From positions 129,411,501-129,475,500 of the forward strand of contig CM032228.1 in assembly GCA_019009955.1 (NCBI GenBank): a DNA stretch of 64,000 nucleotides. The letters are read 5' to 3'. A program made the translations under genes and the position numbers. Below the pieces are notes generated by a model that saw only the letters and a program-made list of their open reading frames with translations, ran no database searches and was not told the DNA's origin. This document shows, in pieces, positions 60,936-63,802 of this stretch; the stretch's first letter is position 1; the number at the start of each line of letters is the position of its first letter. The stretch is from Riptortus pedestris. Its lineage: Eukaryota; Arthropoda; Insecta; Hemiptera; Alydidae.

Positions 60936-62170
60936 TATTGCTGAGCCTCCCCCTGCCCTGACCCTTCCACACTACCTGAGCAGGCATATAATGGCCAGAT
61001 TTTGGGAAAGGATTCAGAACACTTTCATCTTTGGACTGCACACATCACCAAGTCATTCCTTGATTGCCTACACTTCGGGCTGCAAAGCCCTATTTTGTCG
61101 CGTGTGAGCGGTGTTAGTACGGCCCAGGGACCCAACATCATAGGTCCGAACATCCTATCCACACAGACCGAAAAAGTGCGGATGAACAAATCTCTCACGT
61201 CAAGTCAATGTTGGCACGATTTTTGCCTGAAAAGGTTTGTACCGCAGGAATTCATACTTAATAAAATTTTTACCTACAGGCCTTCGAATATCTGAAAAAT
61301 CATGTTCGCCCCAAGATCGTCTGATCATGAACTCTGCTCCACGACAACATTCTCTCCCTTACAGCTTTGGCGGTTTGCGAATTTTTGGTACAAAAATATT
61401 CCAACGCTTCCTCAGGCACTCTAAGTCCTTGCAATTTTTTTCTATTCCCCAAGTTGAAATCAAACCTGATGGGGACTCATTTTGAGAGTTAACTGTTTTT
61501 TTCAGTTTACTATTTTCAGTGAGCCACTCTCCTTCTCATGTGAATTGCTTATATAACATGTACTTTTACAATGTACCTAAGTTTATTTGTGATATCTATA
61601 TGACATCTTCAATGCGTCATGTGTTTTTCCCAGGAAAAGGCAATTTTGTTTGCTTTAGTTTGAGAGTTTGGGTGTGAGGAAGGGGGTGTGCGTCCGTGTG
61701 GGTACGCACGCTTGTGAGTAAAAACGAAATATTTAATAAAATATCAAAGGTTTTTAATGCAGAATTGCGCGTGTAAAATGAGCTTAGATAAAGAAGCTCC
61801 TAAGCAACGGCAATCCTGATCCGTTAGTCATCCAACCCACTTGTTTAGAAATGTATTAGAAATAACTGAAAAAAAAACCGTTTTATTTTCTTTGATCTTC
61901 TTGAGTTGCTTGGTTCTTTTGTAAGTTAAGATGTTTATTATTCTCTTAAAATACTAATATTACACTATGAATTGATAATTGTGAAATTATTACTTTGTTA
62001 TTCGGGAGGGTGCCATGTGGGGTGGAAGCAGCAGTGATGGGTGCTGCTTGAGCCAGTTCTGATGCAGGTCTCTTGATGAAAGACAAGAACAGGTGACGAG
62101 ACAATTCATCAGGAGTTGTAACTTCCAGGTAGGTGTCCAGGAACAGTTTAAAGCCTTCATAATCGATTTC
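13038..62170 (-). CDS. Dgk: Diacylglycerol kinase, type I (17 exons, 5' end missing)
   Basis: ATP-dependent kinase that converts membrane diacylglycerol to phosphatidic acid, attenuating DAG/PKC signalling; type I members respond to calcium. Joining the 17 exons listed below gives 844 codons and a TGA stop with consistent phases throughout. Approximate residues in the visible protein: RVH segment 1-59, divergent Ser-rich linker 60-180, EF-hands 209-291, C1a 299-348, C1b 363-411, catalytic domain 465-590 ([28 protein letters not shown]), accessory domain 590-815, Lys/Phe-rich tail to 844. Vertebrate type I enzymes are roughly 730-800 residues; this one is longer mainly through the linker. The start codon and the first part of the RVH domain are absent from the window. 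Drosophila Dgk is the closest type I model by architecture; the symbol is assigned on that basis only. All identified transposon fragments in the gene are intronic. Confidence 0.95.
13250..13412 (-). mobile_element. tRNA-SINE, 5' truncated
   Basis: Conserved body (CTAATTGGGACGGGTTATCTACAGG and TTTTCTAGCCAGGGTGGGC in plus orientation, split here for length) plus the box B region; the GGGCTCAGG head is missing. Confidence 0.75.
14640..14900 (-). mobile_element. LINE reverse-transcriptase fragment
   Basis: Minus-strand reading gives [17 protein letters not shown] followed by [11 protein letters not shown], the motif A region and helix of LINE RTs (FIDFKAAFDSVN... KM.ELGI.G). Degenerate, with stops. 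The ORF at 14892-15083 on the same strand may be its upstream continuation. Confidence 0.5.
15210..15299 (+). mobile_element. tRNA-SINE 3' fragment
   Basis: GGTGGTAACCTGTAGAT, TTGCAAAAAGTGGACGTTAA and an AATAAATAATAATAA tail in the orientation of the 39958 copy. Confidence 0.8.
16511..16692 (-). CDS. Dgk: Dgk exon P: end of accessory domain
   Basis: 182 nt, phase 1 in and phase 0 out, acceptor TTCCAG and donor GTAAGA. It encodes [20 protein letters not shown] and [14 protein letters not shown], near-invariant C-terminal accessory motifs. Confidence 0.96.
16955..17105 (+). repeat. Two direct copies of a 30-bp block
   Basis: TTTTTTCTTCACAACTCCCT followed by (T/C)AATATGGG occurs at about 16956 and again at about 17071, 115 bp apart, within repeat-type sequence (16800-17320). 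A G-run separates them at 16991-17000. Confidence 0.6.
18485..18760 (+). mobile_element. LINE RT C-terminal remnant
   Basis: Plus-strand frame reads [20 protein letters not shown] then [14 protein letters not shown], resembling KTLI.P.LLYG.E.W.L......E.K.LR.I.G of RTE/CR1-type LINEs. Interrupted by stops beyond that. Confidence 0.45.
18970..19177 (-). CDS. Dgk: Dgk exon O: accessory domain with basic insert
   Basis: 208 nt, phase 0 in and phase 1 out, acceptor TTTTAG and donor GTATTA. It begins CDGVSLDL and contains [18 protein letters not shown], then a very basic run ([13 protein letters not shown]) where family members also carry basic residues. Confidence 0.95.
19178..20520. other. Dgk intron N-O
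   Basis: 1.3 kb, AT-rich. An 89-codon minus ORF at 19879-20148 has no recognisable motif. Nothing else seen. Confidence 0.8.
20521..20676 (-). CDS. Dgk: Dgk exon N: accessory domain
   Basis: 156 nt, phase 0 at both ends, acceptor TTTCAG and donor GTAAGT. It encodes [20 protein letters not shown], which is highly conserved. The start [13 protein letters not shown] differs from the usual DASIAHRFH-like block, a local divergence worth noting. Confidence 0.95.
20677..21599. other. Dgk intron M-N
   Basis: 0.9 kb, AT-rich, nothing recognised. The 99-codon minus ORF at 21135-21434 lacks any motif. Confidence 0.8.
21600..21728 (-). CDS. Dgk: Dgk exon M: start of accessory domain
   Basis: 129 nt, phase 0 at both ends, acceptor TTTTAG and donor GTAAGT. 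It encodes [10 protein letters not shown] and [14 protein letters not shown], conserved motifs at the catalytic/accessory junction. Confidence 0.96.
21729..23439. other. Dgk intron L-M
   Basis: 1.7 kb. Carries only a 3' SINE stub at 22653-22695 (minus: ATTATTATTATTTATTAACG then TCCACGTTTTGCAAC in plus orientation). No other feature seen. Confidence 0.8.
22653..22695 (-). mobile_element. tRNA-SINE 3' stub
   Basis: Only the tail and last 20 bp of the SINE body are present, a heavily 5'-truncated insertion. Confidence 0.7.
23440..23564 (-). CDS. Dgk: Dgk exon L: catalytic core GTGNDLAR
   Basis: 125 nt, phase 1 in and phase 0 out, acceptor TTTCAG and donor GTACTA. It encodes [20 protein letters not shown], the hallmark of DAGK catalytic domains. 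The donor GTACTA is weaker than the GTAAGT used by most other exons of this gene. Confidence 0.96.
24541..24970 (+). mobile_element. Helentron-like non-autonomous repeat (internal deletion)
   Basis: Head hairpin ACGCA-GGGGC-TGCGT, then TAAGCAGATTTCCC; end CCCTTAAGGGAAATCTGCTAA, whose last 14 bases are nearly the complement of the head motif. Conserved interior blocks include AAATATCTCGGTTAATATT, AACGGAGATATTT, CGATTTCAGCCGTTAACGAA and AAATATCGAGTTTGGTA. Compared with 49171-49737 it lacks the AT-repeat and GAACGGACCTCATTTTCG region. No coding capacity. Class is inferred from the asymmetric palindromic 3' end. Confidence 0.65.
25378..25619. mobile_element. Tc1/mariner-type MITE (242 bp)
   Basis: Terminal inverted repeats of about 31 bp: left CAGGGTCATTCAAAAAGAAT GAACTGATTTC (shown split), right complement CAGGGTCTTTAAAAAAGAAT GAACCAATTTC. 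Flanked by TA dinucleotides at 25376-25377 and 25620-25621. The interior has an 11-bp perfect hairpin (25430-25440 with 25457-25467) and a (GAT)n run. No ORF. Confidence 0.85.
25475..25504 (+). repeat. (GAT)n microsatellite inside the MITE
   Basis: About nine GAT units. Confidence 0.95.
25640..26830 (+). mobile_element. Jockey/I-like LINE remnant (RT thumb + RNase H)
   Basis: Order along the plus strand: a [19 protein letters not shown] segment (~25950-25995, RT 'FLGL.LD' block), sequence resembling KA...GAD (~26060), then [20 protein letters not shown] (~26350), the W.P.H.GI.GN..AD motif of RNase H, and a tail with KECIGHN and QHLVEEC-like readings to 26720. Many stops and frameshifts; inactive. 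Confidence 0.6.
27012..27060 (+). mobile_element. Helentron-like repeat, head fragment
   Basis: CCGTCACACAAGGGTTGCGT AAACTAAGCAGATTT: the 5' hairpin and subterminal motif only. Confidence 0.65.
27347..27629 (-). CDS. Dgk: Dgk exon K: catalytic domain, ATP-binding part
   Basis: 283 nt, phase 0 in and phase 1 out, donor GTATGT. It encodes [25 protein letters not shown] and [17 protein letters not shown]; the GGDG motif is the nucleotide-binding and catalytic signature of lipid kinases. The acceptor GGAACAG lies after a 15-base T run and a short GGAATTCTT stretch, a less usual polypyrimidine arrangement. The open frame continues upstream into the intron, but homology begins near this acceptor. 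Confidence 0.95.
27630..29051. other. Dgk intron J-K
   Basis: 1.4 kb, AT-rich. A weak SINE-tail-like string is seen near 28568; nothing else recognised. Confidence 0.75.
29052..29216 (-). CDS. Dgk: Dgk exon J: end of C1b and hinge
   Basis: 165 nt, phase 0 at both ends, acceptor TTTCAG and donor [19 protein letters not shown] supplies the last C1b ligands; [13 protein letters not shown] is the conserved block after the C1 pair; the rest is a basic and Ser-rich hinge to the catalytic domain. Confidence 0.95.
29350..30226 (+). mobile_element. Probable solo LTR
   Basis: Begins TGTTGCG and ends GGCAACA, with the complementarity extending outward (GTAATTATATTGTTGC at 29340 versus GCAACAAAATAATTAC at 30221, 15 of 16 complementary). 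The interior has repeated CAGTGCAGTG motifs, an AGTTCTTTTTGTTCTCAGCT block and AATAAA near the 3' end, as LTRs often do. No clean target duplication directly abuts the TG..CA ends, although TAATTA occurs on both sides a few bases out. No primer-binding site or pol follows. It is interrupted by the hAT MITE at 29440-29600. Confidence 0.5.
29440..29600 (-). mobile_element. hAT-type MITE nested in the LTR
   Basis: 161 bp ending (minus reading) GGGGTGAGCAACC, followed by GGCCCGCC-type motifs typical of hAT non-autonomous ends. Flanked by a perfect 8-bp direct repeat TGGTCTAG at 29432-29439 and 29601-29608, the target size expected for hAT. The other terminus begins GCCCGCC and is not a good inverted match, so one end may be eroded. 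Confidence 0.65.
30344..30466 (+). mobile_element. tRNA-SINE, 5' truncated
   Basis: CTCACCCTGGCTAGAAAAGG, TGTAGATACCCCGTTCCGAT and a degenerate AATAATAAT tail. Confidence 0.75.
30828..30903 (-). mobile_element. Helentron-like repeat, 3' end fragment
   Basis: Reverse-oriented TGGACATTTGAAGAAATATT TCGAAAATCGCGTC and the terminal palindrome (TAGATTTCCCTTAAGGAA in plus orientation). Confidence 0.65.
31115..31405 (+). pseudogene. Ty3/gypsy-like Gag (capsid) fragment
   Basis: Plus-strand readings give [20 protein letters not shown], then [20 protein letters not shown], a pattern typical of Ty3/gypsy-type Gag capsid domains (DP..D.W..Y.ERLE, then A..YK.....SP..). It ends at a stop at 31405. The upstream part needs a frame change. 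No protease or RT follows, so this is an isolated remnant. Its relation to the LTR 0.9 kb upstream is possible but unproven. Confidence 0.55.
31816..32115 (+). mobile_element. Helentron-like repeat, second subfamily, head
   Basis: GTTACGCAGGGGCTGCGTAA head and subterminal motif, then an interior unlike 24541 but shared with 63803-64000 (AGATAAATCTAC, ACACCACC, AAATTGTAAACAAACAG, AACTATTTACTATA). Confidence 0.65.
32330..33010 (+). mobile_element. LINE remnant with RNase H fragment
   Basis: [15 protein letters not shown] block (~32625), then an ORF reading [26 protein letters not shown] (split) at 32820-32905, the C-terminal RNase H motif with final Asp/His region. Earlier RNase H acidic motifs are degraded. 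Confidence 0.6.
33468..33501 (+). mobile_element. tRNA-SINE 3' stub
   Basis: TTGCAAAAAGTGGACGTTAA followed by TAAATAA only. Confidence 0.7.
33691..33896 (-). CDS. Dgk: Dgk exon I: end of C1a and most of C1b
   Basis: 206 nt, phase 1 in and phase 0 out, acceptor TTTCAG and donor GTAAGT. It completes C1a ([10 protein letters not shown] then C after seven residues, giving H-X12-C-X2-C-X13-C-X2-C-X4-H-X2-C-X7-C with exon H) and begins C1b ([25 protein letters not shown]). It is separated from exon H by a 10.9-kb intron. Confidence 0.96.
34030..34085 (-). repeat. GAAGAGG...CGAAACATG repeat, copy 1
   Basis: Minus reading: CGAAGAGGTGTCATCATAAA then GGCACGAAACATGTTAAG. Shared with 38900-38945 (plus) and more loosely with 39405-39480. 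Confidence 0.6.
34900..35280 (-). mobile_element. Helentron-like interior, diverged
   Basis: Minus reading has AAATATCTCGGTTAATATT, TTTTTGATCCGATC and AACGGAGATAATAC, the interior blocks of the 49171 element. Ends not found. Confidence 0.5.
35645..36800 (+). repeat. Tandem repeat, period 298 bp, about 4 copies
   Basis: The anchor GTTA(A/T)G(T/G)GC after AACAACTTTT falls at 35701, 35999, 36297 and 36595, exactly 298 bp apart each time. Units share TTGCCGAAA, GGAAACGAAATATC, CTTATAACCCCCACTCCTGC, ATTATAAGGAAGG, CACATACCGAG and TTTTTAACGTATAACTCATT. Confidence 0.93.
36907..36980. repeat. (TA)n microsatellite
   Basis: 74 bp of uninterrupted TA at the 3' end of the element at 35335. Confidence 0.95.
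37010..37170 (-). mobile_element. Helentron-like interior fragment
   Basis: Minus reading: GATCCGGCTCATAATAATGG AGATATTTG, GGCCATTAACGA-like and AAATATCGAGTATGG blocks, the same order as in 49171-49737. Confidence 0.5.
37385..37580 (+). mobile_element. Helentron-like interior fragment
   Basis: AAATGCAAATATCCCCGTTA AT, AGAATAAATGTATAGAACAA and CATAATAACAGAGAGATTTT blocks match the family interior in plus orientation; its neighbour at 37010 is inverted. Confidence 0.5.
37848..38035 (-). mobile_element. tRNA-SINE, nearly full length
   Basis: Plus-orientation text TTGTTATTTATTAATATTTA, CTAATTGGGATGGGTCATCT ACAGG, TTTTCTAGCCAG and a degraded box B; head eroded. Confidence 0.75.
38194..38373. repeat. 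Compound (TA)n(CATA)n(CA)n microsatellite
   Basis: Stepwise TA, then seven CATA units, then CA, an imperfect CACACTCGCGGGCACCCACC interruption with a short GC run, then CA again. Confidence 0.97.
38900..38945 (+). repeat. GAAGAGG...CGAAACATG repeat, copy 2
   Basis: TTCTGAAGAGGTGGCATCAT AAGTTCGTGAAACATGTATT in the opposite orientation to copy 1; similarity continues into ACATAAAACATTTA. Confidence 0.6.
39405..39480 (-). repeat. CGAAACATG repeat, copy 3, with internal duplication
   Basis: Plus text has ACTCGACATGTTTCGCTTCA and two tandem AGCTTCA(T/A)ATGAAGCCTCTTT units; GCTTCATATGAAGC is a perfect 14-bp palindrome. Confidence 0.55.
39958..40186 (+). mobile_element. tRNA-derived SINE, full length, with 11-bp TSD
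   Basis: 229 bp. The head resembles a tRNA gene: box A-like GGTTAGCCATGCGAG and box B GAGTTCGATTCTTGCC spaced as in Pol III promoters, then the family body (CCACCCTGGCTAGAAAAGGG, CGTCCCGATTAGCC, AAAGTGGACG) and an (AAT)n tail. Flanked by a perfect direct repeat ATTAAATATGT at 39947-39957 and 40187-40197. This is the best-preserved copy in the window and defines the family; it would be mobilised by a LINE in trans. It is not a functional tRNA: no paired acceptor stem is seen. Confidence 0.9.
40890..41649. mobile_element. hAT-type MITE (760 bp) with reiterated TAACTGTAGTTG motifs
   Basis: Termini CAGAGTTGGGCA and TGCCCAATTCTG are inverted (one mismatch). Flanks CAGGATGA (40882-40889) and CTGGATGA (41650-41657) form an 8-bp target duplication with one mismatch. 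Both halves are packed with ACTACAGTTAC / TAACTGTAGTTG-type short inverted and direct repeats; the middle (41160-41340) is unique sequence. No transposase ORF; the 60-codon minus ORF is a by-product of the repeats. Confidence 0.8.
42420..44430 (+). mobile_element. 5'-truncated LINE (Jockey/I-like) with RNase H
   Basis: The RT part is broken by frameshifts: [12 protein letters not shown] (motif B, ~42575), [16 protein letters not shown] (YxDD-type box as FVDD, 42650-42700), [13 protein letters not shown] and [10 protein letters not shown] (43060) thumb motifs. An uninterrupted 311-codon ORF follows at 43353-44288. The element lies antisense in a Dgk intron. The 3' UTR runs to about 44430 with AAACAAACAAACA near the end. 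It is only a tail, so not autonomous. Confidence 0.85.
43353..44288 (+). CDS. LINE ORF2 C-terminal part: RNase H domain and CCHC-like tail
   Basis: 311 codons open. RNase H (about residues 65-200) with acidic residues in place: IIYTDGSK (D), [10 protein letters not shown] (E), CTDSLSAL (D), and [20 protein letters not shown] (final D, with the conserved His). RNase H in non-LTR elements degrades the RNA strand of the RNA-DNA hybrid during integration. A cysteine/histidine tail [18 protein letters not shown] is typical after RNase H in these LINEs. The first Met is not the true start: the ORF is the end of a longer polyprotein whose RT part upstream is frameshifted. Confidence 0.85.
   Translation: MRLSNMTEKLLRNSNSLDEFDPTPPWTIQEISIDTQITKLINKSSQEINYWKIKEAFINKIEKYQHQKIIYTDGSKIAESSSCAYYEENACQKFKLNKLTSIYSAELFAIQFALYHCICKHSTQEKFLICTDSLSALLSIKDVFTNNPIVQKIHNQIQMLRELKRVVYFMWIPSHMGIDGNGKSDLAAREAHQLDSITPTTITSAELYQPLKEEIHKDWQHITTTTTKTIKTTIRPWKYSARDNRRDEVVLGRLRIGHTRFTHGYLMTKDQPPICEKCNTELTIYHMLMECHKYTYIRNNKLFNFVKNTNL
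44780..44897 (-). CDS. Dgk: Dgk exon H: first half of C1a zinc finger
   Basis: 118 nt, phase 0 in and phase 1 out, acceptor TTTCAG and donor GTGAGT. It encodes the His and first three zinc-ligand Cys of C1a ([17 protein letters not shown] ... LCCI). A 100-bp tandem array begins only about 50 bp upstream of the acceptor in transcript sense. Confidence 0.96.
44898..46866. other. Dgk intron G-H
   Basis: 2.0 kb, of which about 1.55 kb is the 100-bp minisatellite; the remainder is plain AT-rich sequence. Confidence 0.9.
44950..46505 (+). repeat. Minisatellite, 100-bp period, about 15 units
   Basis: The anchor GCTTATACAGACCGTAATCT occurs at 45021, 45121, 45221, 45321, 45421, 45521, 45621 and 45721, then at 45867, then 45953, 46053, 46153, 46253, 46353 and 46453. 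Units differ at few sites (AGTATTCACA versus AGTATCTAAA, TGACTGAGG versus TGACTGGGG), forming recognisable higher-order variants. The block 45745-45940 is scrambled and shortened. No unique spacers, so this is not a CRISPR array. Confidence 0.98.
46867..46986 (-). CDS. Dgk: Dgk exon G: EF-hand 2
   Basis: 120 nt, phase 0 at both ends, acceptor CTGCAG and donor GTAAGC. It encodes EF loop [12 protein letters not shown] with intact D1, D3, D5 and E12, followed by [17 protein letters not shown], a conserved bridge to the C1 domains. Confidence 0.96.
46987..48287. other. Dgk intron F-G
   Basis: 1.3 kb, AT-rich with a G-run at 47635-47645. No element recognised. Confidence 0.75.
48288..48362 (-). 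CDS. Dgk: Dgk exon F: EF-hand 1 exit helix
   Basis: 75 nt, phase 0 at both ends, acceptor TTGCAG and donor GTAAGT. It begins with the Glu that completes the first EF loop, then encodes the helix and inter-hand linker ([17 protein letters not shown]). Confidence 0.95.
49171..49737 (+). mobile_element. Helentron-like repeat, most complete copy (567 bp)
   Basis: Head GTCACGCAGGGGCTGCATAA then ACTAAGCAGATTTTCC; shared interior; a short AT run at 49602-49612; the 3' module GAACGGACCTCATTTTCGTC, GGATCGATGGACATTTGAAG, AATCGCGTCATGAGTACG; and a terminal perfect 20-bp palindrome GATTTCCCTTAAGGGAAATC (49711-49730) followed by TGCTAA. An asymmetric end with a terminal palindrome, near-matching subterminal inverted motifs and an internal dinucleotide repeat suggest a DINE-1/Helentron-type non-autonomous element. 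No ORF. Confidence 0.7.
49855..50400 (+). mobile_element. LINE reverse-transcriptase fragment
   Basis: RT motifs in order on the plus strand: [19 protein letters not shown] (~49965-50015), [21 protein letters not shown] motif B (~50200-50260) and [10 protein letters not shown] motif C (~50330-50362). Frame changes and a stop separate them. Motif C still reads YIDD. Confidence 0.65.
50461..50510 (-). CDS. Dgk: Dgk exon E: EF-hand 1 loop
   Basis: 50-nt microexon, phase 1 in and phase 0 out, acceptor TTTCAG and donor GTAAGT. It encodes [17 protein letters not shown]. The calcium loop is [11 protein letters not shown] plus the first Glu of exon F, so the intron falls between loop positions 11 and 12. 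All coordinating positions are acceptable. Confidence 0.95.
50849..50903. repeat. (CA)n microsatellite
   Basis: About 25 CA units with two interruptions. Confidence 0.95.
51085..51262 (-). mobile_element. Diverged tRNA-SINE relative
   Basis: Minus reading begins GTTAAGGCGTATGCCTC, has box B-like GGGTTCGATGCCA and a body CTCTGGCTAGAAAATCCTG related to the family's CTGGCTAGAAAAGGG. Probably an older subfamily. Confidence 0.5.
51336..51449 (-). CDS. Dgk: Dgk exon D: lead-in to EF-hands
   Basis: 114 nt, phase 1 in and out, acceptor T-tract plus TTAG and donor GTAAGT. It encodes [20 protein letters not shown], a strongly conserved block immediately N-terminal to the first EF-hand in type I DGKs. 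Confidence 0.93.
52790..53470 (+). mobile_element. Jockey-type LINE RT remnant
   Basis: Plus-strand readings: [14 protein letters not shown] (~52835), [13 protein letters not shown] (motif B, ~52880-52920), [15 protein letters not shown] (~53108), and [18 protein letters not shown] (~53330-53385), the last being the characteristic N.PW..R...IH.DL motif ending Jockey-clade RTs. Frameshifted; the YxDD motif is lost. Confidence 0.7.
54920..54975 (-). mobile_element. Possible Helentron-like scrap
   Basis: GATTTTCCCTCGAAAAATGT ATTCAAATGTCCATCGATCC resembles the inverted 3' module of the 49171 element. Short and diverged. Confidence 0.35.
56502..56672 (-). CDS. Dgk: Dgk exon C: Ser/Asn-rich linker
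   Basis: 171 nt, phase 1 in and out, acceptor ATGCAG and donor GTAAGG. It encodes a low-complexity Ser/Asn-rich stretch (for example [16 protein letters not shown]), likely disordered and a possible phosphorylation region. It contains no recognisable domain. Its inclusion rests on good splice sites, an open frame and exact phase agreement with exons B and D. It could be alternatively used, because removing 171 nt keeps the frame. Confidence 0.75.
57140..57480 (+). mobile_element. LINE RT motif A fragment
   Basis: [20 protein letters not shown] followed by [12 protein letters not shown] and SSLEGRL matches the ID..KAFD.VDH..LL..L...G.P..L......L..R block of LINE RTs. It ends at a stop at 57478. 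No other RT motif is joined to it. Confidence 0.55.
57530..58310 (-). pseudogene. Retrotransposon Gag remnant with CCHC knuckles
   Basis: Minus strand, N- to C-terminal: an acidic/helical segment in a 97-codon open stretch (58018-58310, [17 protein letters not shown], ending DPRKQ stop), then frameshifted readings [14 protein letters not shown] (~57985), [11 protein letters not shown] (~57900), [18 protein letters not shown] (~57800) and a zinc-knuckle region [14 protein letters not shown] with a second, degraded Cys cluster (57640-57720). The order and the W..RFSGD motif match Gag proteins of insect LTR retrotransposons. In the first knuckle the expected His is Tyr. Three or more frame breaks; not functional. 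Confidence 0.6.
58354..58779 (+). other. Open frame of 141 codons, unassigned
   Basis: Runs opposite and upstream of the Gag remnant in the same compositionally distinct block. It contains a run of prolines from a C-tract and shows no domain. It may be antisense of the Gag 5' region or another retroelement piece. Not called as a gene. Confidence 0.3.
59735..60175 (-). mobile_element. Penelope-like element remnant (GIY-YIG end)
   Basis: Minus reading: [19 protein letters not shown] (~60130-60075), then VYNVCSCG followed by [11 protein letters not shown] (~60010-59945), matching the Y.IPCSCG..YIGQTGR core of GIY-YIG nucleases attached to this RT class, then [20 protein letters not shown] (~59800-59740), matching RE..EI.K...N.NREDG..LS that ends these proteins. 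Stops and frame changes are present. Only the C-terminal nuclease part remains. Confidence 0.6.
60453..60618 (-). CDS. Dgk: Dgk exon B: linker
   Basis: 166 nt, phase 0 in and phase 1 out, acceptor ATTTTAG and donor GTGGGT. It starts [16 protein letters not shown] and contains [17 protein letters not shown]. It lies between RVH and the EF-hands, where type I DGKs vary. The donor was chosen because it keeps frame with the next two exons; reading through meets a stop 11 codons later. Support is the open frame and the phase match rather than strong domain conservation. Confidence 0.8.
60619..61993. other. Dgk intron A-B
   Basis: 1.4 kb. TA microsatellite at 60889-60931. Overlapping ORFs at 61002-61295 and 61237-61485 (plus) have no recognisable motif. 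Confidence 0.8.
60889..60931. repeat. (AT)n microsatellite
   Basis: About 21 uninterrupted AT units. Confidence 0.95.
61994..62170 (-). CDS. Dgk: Dgk exon A: recoverin-homology (RVH) domain
   Basis: 177 nt, phase 0 at both ends, acceptor TTTCAG and donor GTAATA. It encodes [16 protein letters not shown] followed by a segment with LSRHLFLSF, typical of the N-terminal RVH domain that acts with the EF-hands as the calcium switch of type I DGKs. An upstream ATG in the same frame lies on the intron side of the acceptor and is not the start: the conserved family has about 50-60 residues before this point. This is the most 5' exon that can be recognised. Confidence 0.9.
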
Positions 62171-62323
62171 CTGAAACAAGATAGCTATATTATGTGATGG
62201 GCTTTTAGCAAAAGGTCATTGCAGAAAAATTTCATTTAATTAATTTTTTAAAACTAATCTCATGCGATTAAATTAGCTTTTGTATATGACTAAGGATATA
62301 TATATCCTTAACAAGAAGATAAG

Positions 62324-62526
62324 AATAAGATTGGTTCTATACAATTTTACGATACCTATGGTAACGGAGATATTTTGAATTTTCAAAAATCCTCCCCTCT
62401 AAACCCCCCCTCCCTCTTGCCCGATTTCAGCCGTTAACGAACTTGGTCTTTCCTTTTACATAAAACGACTAAATTTCCAGTTTGGTATCGATTAAACAAT
62501 AATTGCGACCGCTAGAGCGGTAACAG

Positions 62527-62594
<68 letters not shown>

Positions 62595-62718
62595 TTTTGA
62601 ACGGACCTCATTTTCGTCATCTCCTGGGTAGGATCGATGGACATTTGAAGAAAAATTTCGAAAATCGCGTCATGAGTACAATCTCAATAGCTGATTTCTC
62701 TTAAGGGAAATCTGATAA
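62324..62718 (+). mobile_element. Helentron-like repeat, 5' truncated, with expanded (AT)n
   Basis: Starts at the AAGATTGGTTCTATACAATT block, runs through the interior and 3' module, and ends CTTAAGGGAAATCTGATAA. The internal AT run (62530-62591) is 62 bp here against about 11 bp in the 49171 copy. Confidence 0.7.
62530..62591. repeat. (AT)n microsatellite inside the Helentron-like copy
   Basis: 62 bp of uninterrupted AT. Confidence 0.95.
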
Positions 62719-63802
62719 AAGCATGGAAACTTGGTGTAGCCTGATTGTTGATCTAAATCTATGGAAACTTTGAGTAAACTGATAGGTGATATAACTATGA
62801 CGGGTACTTGTAAGTTTAGATTATCAATCGCTTTTAAATGTCCCGAATGCCCAAGAAAATTATGAAAAATGTTTTATAATGTTGATACCAAGAATGAAAA
62901 GCGTCTAACTGTAATTCTTATTTTGGGCAGAAATGCAAGGACCTGAGGGCACCTTTCAAGTCCAGGATCTCCTCCTGAGTCATTCAACTCCTGTCGACTA
63001 AGGAACTCTAGAGTTTTTTCTTTGAAATGTGAGGTCATGAGGTATCTTGATCCCGAATTACAACCAGAATATGAATAACCACAACTCTTTGGATGGTCTA
63101 TGATATTTCATTGGTATTTCTTAATTGTGCATTTGCCGTAATTGAAGAAGTAGTCACGTCCTAGTAGCGACATATATGTACGCAATGGAAAAAACCCAAG
63201 TTCATATTTCTCTTTAACAAGACGAAAAACGTAAAGGAACCAAAACGAATTTTTTGTTGTATTCCTGTGTTATTAATAGAATGCTGGTTAAACATTAATT
63301 TGTTCTGTTTTTATTATTTTAAATTAAATAAATAGTCATTATTACTTATTCATCGTCATTACTCTTATTATATTATCTCCATGTTAAATATACGTGTGAG
63401 CTACAATAAAAGTTTTTCCCGATAATTTCCTGGAGGTGAACTCTTTCTCGAGGGACTTTTTATCTATTTTCTCCCTTGACCCCTTCAGTTTTTTTCTCTA
63501 TTTAGAGTTCTTCTTTTGTGATTTCATCATGGTTTGCAATAGAGAGTACGGTCCGTGATAGTGAAATATGAGGTCAATGATGTTTTGAAAAAATACATAG
63601 CATAGGAAACGGGAAATATGAACATATTATAGATAGTGAAGTCACACATAGCAAATTCCTTTATTATTAACATATCTGCCGAGTTTCATGACTAGTATAT
63701 ATATATTCCGTTATCACATGTTGTGTAAATTCGCCGTGAAATCTTCTCATAGGTAACATTTCTATAAATAACGAAGTTGTCATCTAATTAAACTAGAGAG
63801 TA

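Noticed and set aside
61002..61485. Overlapping plus-strand ORFs of 82 and 97 codons
   Set aside because: No recognisable motif in these or in the opposite strand; they lie in a Dgk intron and may be decayed repeat sequence.
62895..63020. Candidate first Dgk exon on the minus strand (open frame with EKTLEFLSRQELND)
   Set aside because: Does not match the expected N-terminal RVH sequence, and no splice site phase-compatible with exon A could be supported.
63390..63495. Another open minus-strand stretch considered as an upstream Dgk exon
   Set aside because: Lys/Ser-rich reading with no similarity to the RVH domain and no clear acceptor or donor pair.
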